Shown here: positions 9,422 to 21,500 of the stretch, one piece after another
Numbering within the stretch: position 1 is the first letter of the stretch
Layout: each line of letters begins with the position of its first letter
Assembly (NCBI RefSeq): GCF_019649055.1
Contig: NW_026570229.1
Coordinates: forward strand, 1,364,001 to 1,428,000
Reading direction: 5' to 3'
Source: Paramacrobiotus metropolitanus
Lineage: Eukaryota > Tardigrada > Eutardigrada > Parachela > Macrobiotidae
DNA length: 64,000 nucleotides
Translations under genes and position numbers: made by a program
The notes under the pieces: model-generated
Databases searched by the model: none
Seen by the model: only the letters and a program-made list of their open reading frames with translations
Told to the model about the DNA's origin: nothing

Positions 9422-11597
9422 TGAATTAACACGCTATGCGTAGAAAGCGTGTATTGCGTACGTACGTGCTGTGACGTACGTGTTATCTGTTCTGTTACGT
9501 ACGATTGCTGTTCTTATCTAACGCATTTGATCACTAATTCCATTAGCGATTCTCATTGCATGTTCAGTGTGTTGGGGAGAGTGTTCGAGTCTTTGGCTTG
9601 TCGAGGGAGAAGAGTCTGAAGACTGTGAAGAAGTTAGCTTTTACTAGAATGTTGGTGTGACCTTCTGGTAGAAGGTGTTCTGTTCTGTTGATTAAACATT
9701 TGGGAAGTTCCTGAGTGTTTGGGTTTCGGTAACTTTCGTTAGGCACATCCGCTGTACCTAGCGGAAGTAGTTTTGTTGTGTACGACCACTTATCGGAGTC
9801 CAGAGTTTATTCCCACTGTACCGACTGTGTATGGTTGGTCATCGAGTACGGTAGTCGGTGCGACTTCCGTATAGCATGTCAGAATGTTGATTTCGCAATG
9901 GCCCATTCAGTTAAAGATTTCACTTCACGATAATTCTGCGCTGGTAGAAAATTAAGGTGATTCAGTTTTTTTTCACAACTTTTCGTTTATCTATTCGTCT
10001 GCTAATGTAATGGAATGACTAGCGCAAAACCGTCCGGCAAAAGTGACCCAATCGACAATATACAATACCATGGTACTCAATAGTTAGTACTGGGTGGTGT
10101 TCTTATACAGCAGAGATTGTAAAGGCAAAGGAATGAACTAGTGTTAAATCAGAATGTTAAGATAACGGCGTAGGTATGGGCGACTTCGTAAACGTTAAAT
10201 TTTTCGAGGCATGCTTTGTTTTGCTTGTATCCGCAGTATCCCGCCATATGCCATGGTATTCTCTACGTATAGTTCATGATTGTATCCTCACAATTTTTTG
10301 ACTTACTTTTGCTTGCTGCAGTAAAAAAAGCCTTAGACAACCTTAGAAACCTAAGAAAATTAATGGGACTCAAGGGAGAATGCACGAAGTAAGGATGCTG
10401 TGAGGATAATGGTGGATACGCTTGTTAAAACTAAAAATAATTATTATTAATGGCTGTATTACAGTAACAGATATTTGCAGTCTACAGATTGCCGAACACT
10501 AATAATGGTTGCATGCGTAGTTGCGTACCACCTTGGAAAGCCATAGCATCCTAACGTATCCTTCGGTATTCCACACATCCCACAGCAAGCTGGGCAGTGC
10601 TAAAATATTATCTGGCTGCAGGTATTGTATTGTACAATCTGCATAAATCTACGCTTTGTATTGTACGTTAAACGCGCAGTTAACTACGTAGTACGTACTA
10701 GTTACTTTGCTGTAACGAGTGACCGGTGTTGGCTCTTCTAATAAGCTCATGCCTTGGTTGGCAAAGATTCAACTCCCAAGAAAACAAGAGCTTATCCTAG
10801 CCCCATTATTATTTTTTGCAGTTTAAAGTCAAATTAAGGTCTATACAGAAATTAAACTTCTATGAAATGCCTGTTACATATAACACATATAGTATATATA
10901 AGTTACATACAACACCTATTATGTACATATAACACCTATTTACATAAGCTGTACAGAAGTTTTATTCGGCAATTTCCAGCGCCCATACAGTCTACAAATA
11001 TACCCGCGCGGATTTAAAGGAATTGAATTTATCAAGTTCAGACTTTTAAAAAACATCCGTAATCGTTAGCGTCTTTACATCAGATCTGTCAGAAATACGT
11101 GGCGATTTTTTTTAAGGATGCGGAAGTCAACCGGCATATATGTACATAAAGAAACGAAACAATTTCTTTACCGGCGCGAAAATCACGATAAAAATTTAAT
11201 TTATGAAAAGCAGCAGCCGATGCAGCACCAACCGGAAGCATGGATGAGTCACTGAGTAGCACATGCGCGACAGCCGCTAGCGCTGATAACCACAAACAGC
11301 GTGCTAAACATCAGCCGACTGACGTGTCGACCGTAATCTGTTTTCCGCCACGGGTCCGTAAACAAAACCTACCATTTCTAAACGGTAGAAAATAAAGTAT
11401 TCTCATCTGCACCAGAACACCCAGACTTTTTCATTTCACTGAACGACGTGTCCCCTGGCGCCTTAACGATGGAGCTAGCGGGTTTTAGTGACAAGAATAT
11501 TATTCTCCGAGATACAAACCAATAGTGTACTAACACGACAATCCCGTCCGTCAAATTTTTTTAAACTGATCGTTATAATTCATGCTCACTGCTCAAG
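9422..11597. other. 3' flank of the right LU/EF-hand copy; no gene seen
   Basis: 9440-9500 is rich in TACGTACG strings. 9940-10160 and 10590-10980 repeat the flank found after the left copy at 155-580. 10870-10950 has short near repeats of ACATATAACACCTATT. The interval 11000-11597 carries no recognisable gene; a small frame on the minus strand at 11089-11295 shows nothing known. Confidence 0.55.
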
Positions 11598-11852
11598 ATG
11601 ACAAAAATCTCCGTGATTCGACGGACCCATCGCAGCGGATCGGGAAATCTGTCCACTGCCCGACTGGACCACAATGATACCTATCCTGGATGCAGCCTGG
11701 AACGGGACGCGGCCGCGAATAGTCCAGGATTTTTAGCGCTGCTTGGCCGGAATACCAATACGCTTTATACAGAGAAATTTGCAATAGTCGGCCGTGTGTT
11801 GAAAATTGTGGCATACGCCGGGATTGCCTTTGCCTTATGGTACTGGTGGTGA
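11598..11852 (+). CDS. Small basic protein with C-terminal membrane anchor, paralogue 1
   Basis: A single-exon frame of 84 codons. It opens MTKISVIRR, almost the same as the MKISVIRR opening at 13710, so the two are paralogues and the ATG choice is well supported. The N-terminal two thirds are polar and basic. The last 20 residues (VLKIVAYAGIAFALWYWW) form one hydrophobic helix at the very end, the layout of a tail-anchored membrane protein. There is no signal peptide. The family was not recognised. It and the genes at 13710 and 16974 share size and layout, suggesting a local lineage-specific group. Confidence 0.6.
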   Translation: MTKISVIRRTHRSGSGNLSTARLDHNDTYPGCSLERDAAANSPGFLALLGRNTNTLYTEKFAIVGRVLKIVAYAGIAFALWYWW

Positions 11853-13189
11853 TTCCCAAGGAATATTGCTCCGACATTCCATTCCATTTTTGCAAGTGCC
11901 TCCAGTATAATTTATTAACAACGTTGCATAACTTATTTATCCAGCAGTTGTGGCTGATCTCTGATATAAGCTTGTGCATGCGGCACTTTTGTACATTTTG
12001 TGATAGCAGATAAGGCTTTCTTTCCAGTCTGTTTTATGTAACAGTTATTTATGTCTTATAGACATTTAAGCGTTGCTTGTATGCAGCTGATAATATGTCT
12101 TATTTGTCAGCAGATATTGTGGCCATTTGTGAATAACAATTCAATAATTTTGAATTTATTACGTGCGAAAATTGCCCGAAGTACAAAATTGACACATACT
12201 TTACTTGTGTGTTTTCGTACGATGCACCAGAGATATTAATACATTGCCTACCGACATCAATATTATTTTTATTACGTGTATGAACTAGATTCAAGAAGTT
12301 CGTATTTTATTTCTATAAATACAGATATTCACATTTATCACAGTATTTACTGCATTTCTGGATTAATTGTACTTATTTATTTCTAATTAATTTTTGTACA
12401 GATATATGTGGGTGTTTATATTAATAGTAAACCAGTATTTTACTATATGAAACTTAATTTGTTTGTCAATCGAGCATATAAGAAAATTGTTCAATATAGG
12501 ACAATGCGGCATTACTTCCGCTTTAATTTCCAAAGCCAAGCACGAATGCTGGTTTAAAGAGGAAATTTAACAACTAACGAAGATAAAGACGTTATTTATA
12601 TAAATAGGATTACATAATTCCAATATTGTTCGGCGCAATATGAACCGCCACGCGTGGCTTGATTTCCTATCCGGATTTCCGACACAAATGACGTTGAACA
12701 TTTCTCACGACGAACACCACCGTGCACAAAATCAATCCGCCACGGTCGTCGTTCCGGCTTCGCAACATGTTGATAATGAGGCAAATGTACTCACACCGTA
12801 TATTTTATTTGGTATAAAAACACTGGCGAATTATGAAAATATGGGAATGCCGCAGGCGCATCTGATTCAGAGACGCATTAACACATTCTCGTCTTATCGC
12901 CCGTATTCAGTCAGCCATTCGCCGTATACACAACCGTTTCCTTTGTACACAAGTGCACATCGTAGAATGTGTACCTGTTTACCGAAGGGCGATTCACACT
13001 TCGCATATTACCAGCGCACAAGCGGAGAAAGATAAGAGCACTTTTCTCGTACTCAGCATACACATCACGCAAGCGCTGGTTTATTATACAGGTAACATAT
13101 CGTTAATCTGACGTGAGAATCGTTGTCTCGATTAATCTGTCCATCAGCTTCGAGAAACGACATCGACTTTGATTGCTGATTAGCGTGCG
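11853..13189. other. AT-rich spacer between the two small-protein paralogues
   Basis: 11853-12600 is AT-rich with nothing recognisable. A possible small gene at 12640-13035 is listed separately. Confidence 0.45.
12640..13035 (+). CDS. Possible small protein, unknown
   Basis: A 131-codon ATG-initiated frame (MNRHAWLDFLSGFP...). A TATA-like TTATATAAATA lies about 45 bases upstream. Base composition is less AT-rich than the flanks. No signal peptide, membrane helix or known motif is seen. The residues are rich in His, Tyr, Ser and Pro in the second half. It could be chance; it is listed because of its length and position within a group of small genes. Confidence 0.25.
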   Translation: MNRHAWLDFLSGFPTQMTLNISHDEHHRAQNQSATVVVPASQHVDNEANVLTPYILFGIKTLANYENMGMPQAHLIQRRINTFSSYRPYSVSHSPYTQPFPLYTSAHRRMCTCLPKGDSHFAYYQRTSGER

Positions 13190-13540
13190 TGTTTTCTACT
13201 TACACGAACAGTTCGTGTACGCATTCCTGATTAATCGCTTAAAAAAGCTGTTTTCTCGAATATTGTCTGGATTTATCGCTTTATCATCAGAGACGCTTTT
13301 AGCGTTTGCCTGTTGTACTTAATACCAGCGTCTACATTCCTGAGCAATCATTTTAAAAAAGCTGCTTGTGCGAAATATTGTCCAGTGGATTTACCGTCTT
13401 ATCAGCACAGAAATGTTTTAGCGTTCTGTATTTATAATAATATCTGCTTTCTTGATAAATAAGAATTTTAGAAAGCCGTTTTTGCGAAATATTGTTCAGC
13501 GGATTTATCACTTTATCAGCAGAGACGCCAGAACTTATCA
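13190..13540. repeat. Three imperfect tandem repeats of about 113 bp
   Basis: The core AAAGCTGTTTTCTCGAATAT, then TTTATCGCTTTATCA and CAGAGACG, recurs with divergence starting near 13243, 13357 and 13471. The block lies just upstream of the paralogue-2 promoter region. Confidence 0.7.
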
Positions 13541-13567
13541 GCGACTGAACAATCGTGATTTGTACCG

Positions 13568-13580
13568 GTGTTATATAAGC
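13568..13580 (+). promoter_or_regulatory. Possible TATA box for small-protein paralogue 2
   Basis: GTTATATAAGC lies about 135 bases upstream of the ATG at 13710. Its placement agrees with a short 5' UTR. It is called by sequence resemblance only. Confidence 0.35.
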
Positions 13581-13709
13581 GTGATTACGCTAATCGACGA
13601 TCGAGGCAGTTTATTAACTGAATTCTGAATTCGTTCTGCGAGCAATAAACGACACTCGAACGTCAATCTGTTGGAATTTTGCTTCGACCGGAAATTGTTG
13701 GGAATCACG

Positions 13710-14048
13710 ATGAAGATCTCTGTAATTCGACGTCGCTGCAAAACCGGGCGGGAAGTACGCCGGCTCTCGTTACCGTCGTATGGCAATCCGGGTGCCTCGA
13801 TTTCCGCGTCCGTCTTAACCGACGACCGCTGTTCACCGTTCCACTATCGTCGGTCATTATCCGAGCCCCGATTCAGTGCGTCGGCTTTGGAGACCCCCGA
13901 TTTCTCTGACCAGCAGCGGTTTATAATGAAGACGGCGCAAGTGACGTCCACTTCCTGGTTGTCGGAACTGGTCACTGTAAGGAATCTAGCCGCGGCGTTA
14001 TCTGCGTGTGCCGCGGTCTCCGCGTCCATTCTTATGCTGATTGGTTAA
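13710..14048 (+). CDS. Small basic protein with C-terminal membrane segment, paralogue 2
   Basis: A single-exon frame of 112 codons from the ATG that opens MKISVIRR. An open upstream extension exists, but the shared opening with the gene at 11598 fixes this start. The middle is rich in Arg and Ser (for example RRSLSEPRFSAS, a possible phosphorylation or 14-3-3-type region; this is inference). The end, LAAALSACAAVSASILMLIG, is a hydrophobic helix at the C-terminus, again like a tail-anchored protein. The middle differs from paralogue 1 in length and sequence, so only the two ends are conserved. Function unknown. Confidence 0.6.
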   Translation: MKISVIRRRCKTGREVRRLSLPSYGNPGASISASVLTDDRCSPFHYRRSLSEPRFSASALETPDFSDQQRFIMKTAQVTSTSWLSELVTVRNLAAALSACAAVSASILMLIG

Positions 14049-15036
14049 ATGTTATTTCCCATTCGAATCGGTGGATTCGCGGGATCTTCCGCCAGCAGAA
14101 TTTGCATTATGGAGGACCAGGAAGACGGGCTGCGTTTACGGGACGCACCGAACGGAATCATTGCAGCGTGCCAAAGATATTTTATAATTGTGATCGCCGG
14201 ATGATCGACAGCTTTCTCAAAGATGTGATGTCATCATTTGTCCATTGTCTTTAATTATCAGTTTAACCTCTTATCCCTGTGTTGAGTACATGTACTATTA
14301 TGTTCTTTTAATCTCGTTGTGTGCTGCTGGCGGCACTTAAAGTTAATTATAAAGAGGAAAAGTAAAGTTCATCGGTATACGTATTTATCATGATTTAGGA
14401 CGGTATTGTTTAGGACATTCACGTATTATTTACCGGTGCTATGGTAGTATGACGTGTGTCCAGGGACCGAAAACTGAAAAACAGCAACTTCGCAAATCGT
14501 GAATTATTCTTTATCTGGATAAGAAATTTGCCGCGAACTCATGAAAGACCTCGTTTCTAATCGCTGTGGCACAGACATCGTTATGTACCTATGTGTATCT
14601 GTATCTGAAGTTAAAAATTTTAATTAAAAATTTTAGCATTTAATGCTAGACACATGTACAGCATACTTCAAACACATGTATATGTATCTGTACATAGAAT
14701 GCTAGTATAATAATATGGATGTACATATATATGTATGTATATATCTTCCATATAATATAGATATTATGTGCTTACATCTGTACAGCACGTTTTATTTTAA
14801 CGATAAGTACTTACAGATATAGGTGAAGTAAAGTACAGATACAGAAAACCGTAACTATGGATCTGAGAATATACTGTACTAAATTATTATTTACTGTTAC
14901 GTACAGTACAAAATTAAAGTACTTAACGTTAAAAAAGGTTTATAGGAGGACCTAACCTAGTCAGCGCAGATGCGAAAGGCTTTTGTACCCTTGCAGCATC
15001 ATTCACACAGTCTTACCGTCCATTAGGCGTCCAAAC

Positions 15037-15470
15037 GAAATCTGTAGATGAGTGAGCGACCGAGCTACCACAACTATCCCGTGAGCGAAATCTGTAGATG
15101 AGTGACCGACCGATCTACCACGACTCATCATCAAAATCTCTAGATGAGCGAGTAAAAGAGCTACCAACACCGTCCTTTGAGCAAAATCTGTAGGTGAGGG
15201 CGAAACGAGCTACCACCACTATCCCTTGAGCGGTGAGCGAAATCTGTAGATGAGTGAGTGACCGAGCTACCACGACTCATGAGCGAAATCTCCATATGAC
15301 CGAGTAAACGAGCTACCACCACTGTCCCTTGAGCAAAATCTGTAGGTGAGGGCGTGACCGAGCTACCACTACTGTCCCGTGAGCAAATTCTGTAGATGAG
15401 TAAGAGACCGATCTACCACAACTGTTCCTTGAGCAAAATCTGTTACGCGAGTGAGTGACCGAGTGGTCTG
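15037..15470. repeat. Minisatellite of about nine units, 46-57 bp each
   Basis: Units begin GAAATCTGTAGATGAGTGA or a close variant and contain GACCGAGCTACCACNACT and a GAGC tail. Starts fall near 15038, 15087, 15134, 15183, 15240, 15286, 15335, 15385 and 15435. Units vary by point changes and short indels. Confidence 0.85.
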
Positions 15471-16865
15471 AGATAATCCATAAATTCAAGCCTGACCTTT
15501 CCAATACACACTTGCCGAGCGCGGAGCGCGAGGCTTACCTTGTATTTTCTATATAATATAGATATTATGTGCTTCAGATACACGTATACGTATCTGAAGT
15601 CAGAATGAAAATTAATCAAATATTTGTTAAGTACAGAGTACGTATGTTATTCTCAAGAACGTGCAGCAAAACGACGCTTACGTATTTCATGCTTACGTAC
15701 TGTTGTGATGAACCTCGAGCAGAAAGTCACGTTTTAATTAAAATAACGTAATCAGTCGTTGACGATTTCATACTACCTACTTCCATGCACTTGTGTACAG
15801 GTACGAACGCATGATTACGAAAACATACGGTCGGCGGAAGCTGCGCGTTGGTAGTTATTACGGTAGCAATTAATACGAGTAGCAGCGTGTGAACAATACT
15901 TACTCGTCGCATGAGCAAACAACCTGTATAACGAGGTGGTTAACCGGCACTTCCAGTATTAAAAGCTACGGTTGCATTGGAAATGCAATAGTCTATGCAA
16001 AATTAATGACGAAAAATTTTTTGTTAATCAATAGCACATGCACAGTATACTCCAGATACATGTATATACAGTGTAAATACTCATACCATTCGTAGCTATA
16101 GCGGAAACTCCAAATATATGTGTATACTCCAGACATGCTGTGTATGCAAAACACAGCAGGTTAATGGGTTACCTGCTACCGAGACGAAATTATTAAACTA
16201 TTAAACAAATGTATAATGTATATAGACCCATCCCATTCGCAGCTATAGGGGAAACCAGCATTTGAATCACACACGAAGATATGTAGTTACCGATATGCAA
16301 TGTATGGAGGAAGCGTTTTTTGCCGCTACGTGTACAAATAGTCCAAAATTACGTACAAATCAATTGATAAGCGGTAATTAATTATGTGCATTAATCTGTT
16401 TACCGCATGTCTCTGGAATGCCAGTATCTTATTTATTTATCAGTTTATCAACCTGTTTTTCAGTCAGATTAAACAACAAGGTCAAAATTGAGCCATAGTT
16501 CAAATTGTACATGTATGACTGTGCTGATATTACAGTCATATCTCATATTTTATGGATAGTACTACAACTGCAAATCATATTCTGCGATCATGTAATGGCA
16601 CCATAATAAATAATCACTCACTAATTAACCAGTGATCAATAGAGCAAAGGTTAAAGAACACATCTCGTGTACACACTGAGCGCCGCATACCAGACACATT
16701 TACAATGCCATTATCATGTTGCGCTTCGTATTTTGACTGGCGGAAATTACTACACCTGATCGAAGAATGTATAGACAATGCCGGCTTGCTGTAATGGCTA
16801 TAATGCACGGTCGTCAACAAGCGCAGATCACGCGCGGACTTTTATCTTGTTGTCTAACACCTCAG

Positions 16866-16874
16866 TGCACATAT
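16866..16874 (+). promoter_or_regulatory. Possible TATA box for the gene at 16974
   Basis: ACATATAAACC lies about 105 bases upstream of the ATG. It is called by resemblance and position. Confidence 0.35.
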
Positions 16875-16973
16875 AAACCAACCCACGAATCAACCGTAAC
16901 ATCACATCATTTTATCGCAGTCTAGTACAGAACATAGCTAATTAATTATTTTAGCTGATATTATTTAGCAATC

Positions 16974-17282
16974 ATGGGACGCTGTTTATCGAGCAAGCAA
17001 AATTGCCGGAATGGTCCGCGTGTCCGCTCTTTCGGCGTGATGGAGAAGAAGAGTCCCATGTATATGTTATCGCAGTGTCCACGAATAATGCGGCAGTATC
17101 CGTTGTTCATGGAGAACGATGATTATTATCCGGCGGATATCAGCGAGAGTGCCGTGATGAAGAACGTGAAGACGTACTCGGGCAAAGCGCTGGCGCGGCT
17201 ACAAGTGGTCAGCGTGCTGCTGGTGGATGCCATGGTCACCGGGATTTCGGCACTGTCCATTGTTATCAAGGTTCTTACCTAA
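16974..17282 (+). CDS. Small protein with N-myristoylation-like start and C-terminal membrane segment
   Basis: A single-exon frame of 102 codons. It begins MGRCLSSK: Gly at position 2 with Ser at 6 and 7 fits an N-myristoylation signal, and Cys at position 4 could be palmitoylated (both inferred). The middle is acidic and Tyr-rich (ENDDYYPADIS). Residues about 76-100 (VVSVLLVDAMVTGISALSIVI) form a hydrophobic helix near the end. Size and layout resemble the two small genes upstream but the sequence is not clearly related. No family was recognised. Confidence 0.55.
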   Translation: MGRCLSSKQNCRNGPRVRSFGVMEKKSPMYMLSQCPRIMRQYPLFMENDDYYPADISESAVMKNVKTYSGKALARLQVVSVLLVDAMVTGISALSIVIKVLT

Positions 17283-18518
17283 GAATTTACTTCGCTAGCT
17301 GCTGCAGGAGGGTGTTCACCATCCTTGCTTCTTAATTTTAATCTATTTATTTATGTTAACGCACAAGTGCCGGAAATGTCTATAAGGCTAGGCAAATGAG
17401 ATGATCTCTGTTCTTTTCTGTCTCCTCTGTAAATTCTTAATTATCGACTTCCCTATTTCAGACACCAATAAGTTTTATTTATTCTTCGGGCTCTTATACA
17501 CACTGCACAGGTTGTGCTGAGATAATAAAAGTCGTGCACTCTCTAATGATATCCAGTGTTTCAATATAAATTTCATTGCGATTTATGTGATCCAGTGTTG
17601 TTGCATGGATGGTACATAAACGAAGTCAGTGATTGTCATGTCACTTGTGCGTATGCACACCTAATCTACTCGTTGCACTAACTTGTTCGGCTTTCGATAT
17701 CATTCTGTAGGATGCAGGTTGCAGCAGCACAATGACAGGTGACTGCTCTGCGCGACAATACTCCTATCAAAAATTCAAAACAATAAATTCTAACGGTTTG
17801 GGCATACTGGAGTAATAATGTACCAAATAAAATTATGTTTTTTTTTAATTCTGAACATGGTTAAAAAAATGGATTCAGTTTGACTCTACGTTTATGTGCG
17901 AGGTGCAGTGATTAATAAAAAATTGTAAGTACATCTTTCATGGACCTTACATGTTGAACATTATACGCATTTGAAGTACCGTATAAGCACAGTTGCGTTA
18001 TACACAAGGTAGACAAGCCGATCATGAAATTACAGATATTTTCTAACGTCGCTTTTTGAGTACAGGGTGCTAACTACGTAAATTGTTACGGGCAACAATA
18101 ATCACCATCTACCAGAACCGGTTGTAAGTTGTACAATTCCCGATCAGGAAAGCATTGAGGAAGTGTTTCTGTTATGAGATTAATGTTTTCTAGTACTAAG
18201 TTTGTACTTGTGACATGATACTTATTAAAGGTGCTAAACACAGTTGTACATACGCTTACTAAACATCCCATACAGTACTTTGCGTCAGGTTTTATCCAGG
18301 ACTTGTCAGGCGATCAGGGGAACTAATACCCGAAGGCTGAAATTTCATGTGCTCTGCTAGTATGCATTCTGCAGTCGTTTCGCAGTCGTTTCGCAGTCGT
18401 TTTTGCTTGAGCAAACGTTCGCCATTATCGGTGTCGTAACAGCGGTTGTGGTTCTCCTTGGACCGTTTTTCCGTACATTTATCTAACACAACGCTTTCCT
18501 ACTTTCCCTGCTGCTACC
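17283..18518. other. Intergenic; carries a 95-bp block resembling a serpin 3' flank
   Basis: 18137-18233 (CGATCAGGAAAGCATTGAGG to ATACTTATTAAAGG) closely resembles 43774-43866 just downstream of the serpin at 42397. No serpin coding sequence was found beside it here. 18370-18405 has three tandem copies of GTCGTTTCGCA. Nothing else stands out. Confidence 0.55.
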
Positions 18519-21500
18519 ATGGCTTCCAGTTCTGGAAATAATAAAAAGCATTTTGTGGACCCCCATGCAGCCGCAGTTGCTCGCGTCTATTATGGCATCA
18601 CCCTGGCCCATTCGCGGCTGCAACAGTTTGCACTCAATATGATTGAGGGAAAAGATTCCATGCTCTCCGTCGACGAGGTTTCCAACTTTAAAGCCATGCA
18701 GCTGGACTTCAACAACACGGTCTATTTCATTTTGAAATATTATAACTGGAACAATGGAGGGTTTGCAACGAACTGTAAAAAAATTCTGAAATCATATTTG
18801 CGCCGTTGTAAAGATATTCGCAATAAAGCGTCTCATCAAATGTTTAGCGATAAAACCGACCGATCAATTGAAACACTGTGCCATTTAATGACAGAAACGG
18901 GATTTCTGAAAGTATACGCCATTTCTACGAGCCACCGACGAAGGTGACGTCATCATGGGAACAACTACAAGAATTCGGCAAACAGCACTACCAGGAAGGT
19001 CGTTTTACAGAAGCTATGCTGGCCTACACGGAAGCACTCCAAGAGAACCCGGCCGAGCCTAATCTTTACTTTAACCGCGCGCTGTGCGAATTGCGTCTTC
19101 GTCGATTCGAAGATGCGCGTAACGATGCCGAGGATGCTATTAATCTCGATAACAAAACCGTAGCGTACTACGAAACACTATCGGAAGCGCTGGTAGAAAT
19201 GCAACTTTTGGACGAGGCTCTCCACGTGTGTCAACAAGGATTGGAAATCCAGCCACACAACGCAAAGTTGACGATTCGCCAACGGGATATCCAGGGACAC
19301 CAAGCTGGACTGAGAAGCAATCAGTATCCCAGACCGGACCCGCATCAGGTTGCCGAAAACGCAGCAAAATCAGCTATGGAGAATCAAGAAATGATGGAGA
19401 AGAAATACGAAGCGTTGAAATTAGATCCGAAGGATATCCTGATACTGAACGACAAGCAGATGAATGAGCACCATCGTCTGGGAGTGTTCGTGGGCGATGC
19501 CCACAGTTATTACCACGGAATACGAGGCCGCCCTCAAGATTACAAACGGGCTTTCCAACTATACAAGGAAGCTGCTGACTTGGGATTTGCGGAGGGTCAA
19601 TACAACCTGGCTCTATTGTACGACAGCGGATTGGGAACAAATGTGGATTACGCGCTTGCGCTGAAGTATTATAAACTGGCTGCGGCACACCAACCATTTG
19701 TCAAATGGCACGGTCATATCCTACCCGAACTGGGTAAGATCCCCCTTAACGCTCTAGAGTAGTCCGAATGGGTGCCACAGGCGTTGTTCAATGAAAACTA
19801 GGTAGACGCCGTGCTCTCTTTTGAGAAAACTCCAACCGATTTTACGTATTAAGGGAAGTGACCCGGTACATGATACCAAATTCATGTTATTGCATGAAAA
19901 CGTTTGCTTTCTCGCATTCAAATTCCCTGTTTTGCACTAACTTATGGCATGTAGCCAGATAATTTCCCGCCAATGATTGGCGGGAAAGCCGTGTTTACAG
20001 CATCCGATTATGGAGTTAGGGCTGTCAGGAAATTCCAAAAAGTAAATGCTTTTAGTTAGATGTACTGATGTGCTAAAAGTCTCGTTATGGACCGATCGTT
20101 TTCGAACTTTTAACGGAAATGCACATTAGCCTGAAGATCATCTTTTCATCGAACCAGGTTACTACCATTTTGTTTAAACTTAAAATAGCTTTTACAATTT
20201 TTAAGATTCATTTTAAAATTTCAAAAACACTGGTGGAGACCTGATTCAGTGTAATACATAGCAATCATCAAGCAAAACTGCAAATGTGCGTATTCTACAA
20301 AATTCCAAAGTGATCGGTTGCAAATGACAGTTTTGGTACGAAGTACACATCACGTGTGTTTAAACTGATGGAATTTTATTCACCGGTAACTCAACAGTTG
20401 GGTGTTGTTAGCACTTGGCCACACGATGCCAAAAATCAATGCAAAAAAGGTGTTAGAGAGAGAAACAGCGCGAAAGCGAAAGTTATTGTGTACGCATGTA
20501 CTTCAGTTTGACACCATTTACCGGCTCACTTCCTTCGGCGTAGTGCAGTGGCTCTGAGTCTGATGTCACGAGAATGTGTTGTCCTTCAGTGACCTCTGTG
20601 TGTTGTCCATCTAGCATGGCAACTGCCAACTGCGATAGCAGTATGTCCATGTTCTCAACAGGACAAAAATCAGTTGGTTTTTGCACCCCTCAGTGGCGGT
20701 CATAATAATTGTATTATGCCGCCACCTTCGAGTCGTGACACTTCCCTTGAAAGCTTCAGATAAACGCGTACGGTGCACCCATTACATAAACAGCAACCAT
20801 TTATGCGGTTTGTATTTATCCCACTGTTTATTCATGCGCTTCGTGCCAGACGCATTGTTCACTACTTTGCGCTGCAGTACTTACCGTAACGCTAACTATG
20901 CTACTGAAGTACTGTCAAACTGAAATACATACAGAGTACTTTCTTTTTTCGAGCTTCTTGTACTGAAAATCATCGCTTTGCAACAGGGGTAGCAGATGCT
21001 GAGAACGCCCTTGGCACTGCGCATCGCGACGGTAGAGGCGTCGATGTTGACATGGTGAAAGCGTATGGCCATTACAAGAAGGCGGCCAGTTGGGGTCAGC
21101 CGGAAGGAGAAAACAACATGGGCTGGTGCCTCGGCACCGGGCGCGGTGTTGCACAAAATGACGAATATGCCCGCAGCTACTATCGGCGGGCTGCTGAGCA
21201 AGGCATCGCGGAAGCGCAAATGAATTATGCGGATTTTCTATTGGCCGGTATAGGCGGGCCACAGGACGAAGAAGCAGCGTTTGGCTATTACACAAAAGCC
21301 GCGAAACAAGGATGCCAAGATGCTCTCGCTTCCTTGCAGAAGATGGCGCTCAGCGGCGCAGCAGACACTATACAGAAAGCAGGTTTCGACAAAGTCCTCC
21401 AAAGCTCTCTCGCAAAAAAAGACGTGGATGCATTACGCCTAATGGTAAAACTTAAGGATAACCCACTAATTTCATTTGTGCTGCACACTGTGTTGTGATA

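Larger units (their letters stand above)
14049..16973. other. AT-rich intergenic region with a minisatellite; no gene seen
   Basis: Apart from the minisatellite at 15037-15470 there is a 24-base repeat ATATAATATAGATATTATGT (first 20 shown) at 14750 and again at 15551, one on each side of it. TATA and ATGTA strings are common at 14640-14880. No protein was recognised. Confidence 0.5.

Noticed and set aside
15037-15470. CRISPR-like array
   Set aside because: The units are contiguous diverged tandem repeats without unique spacers, in an animal genome.
18890-18945. A 32-base GT-AG intron that would fuse the HEPN and TPR frames
   Set aside because: Far shorter than plausible animal introns; a one-base change explains the break more simply.
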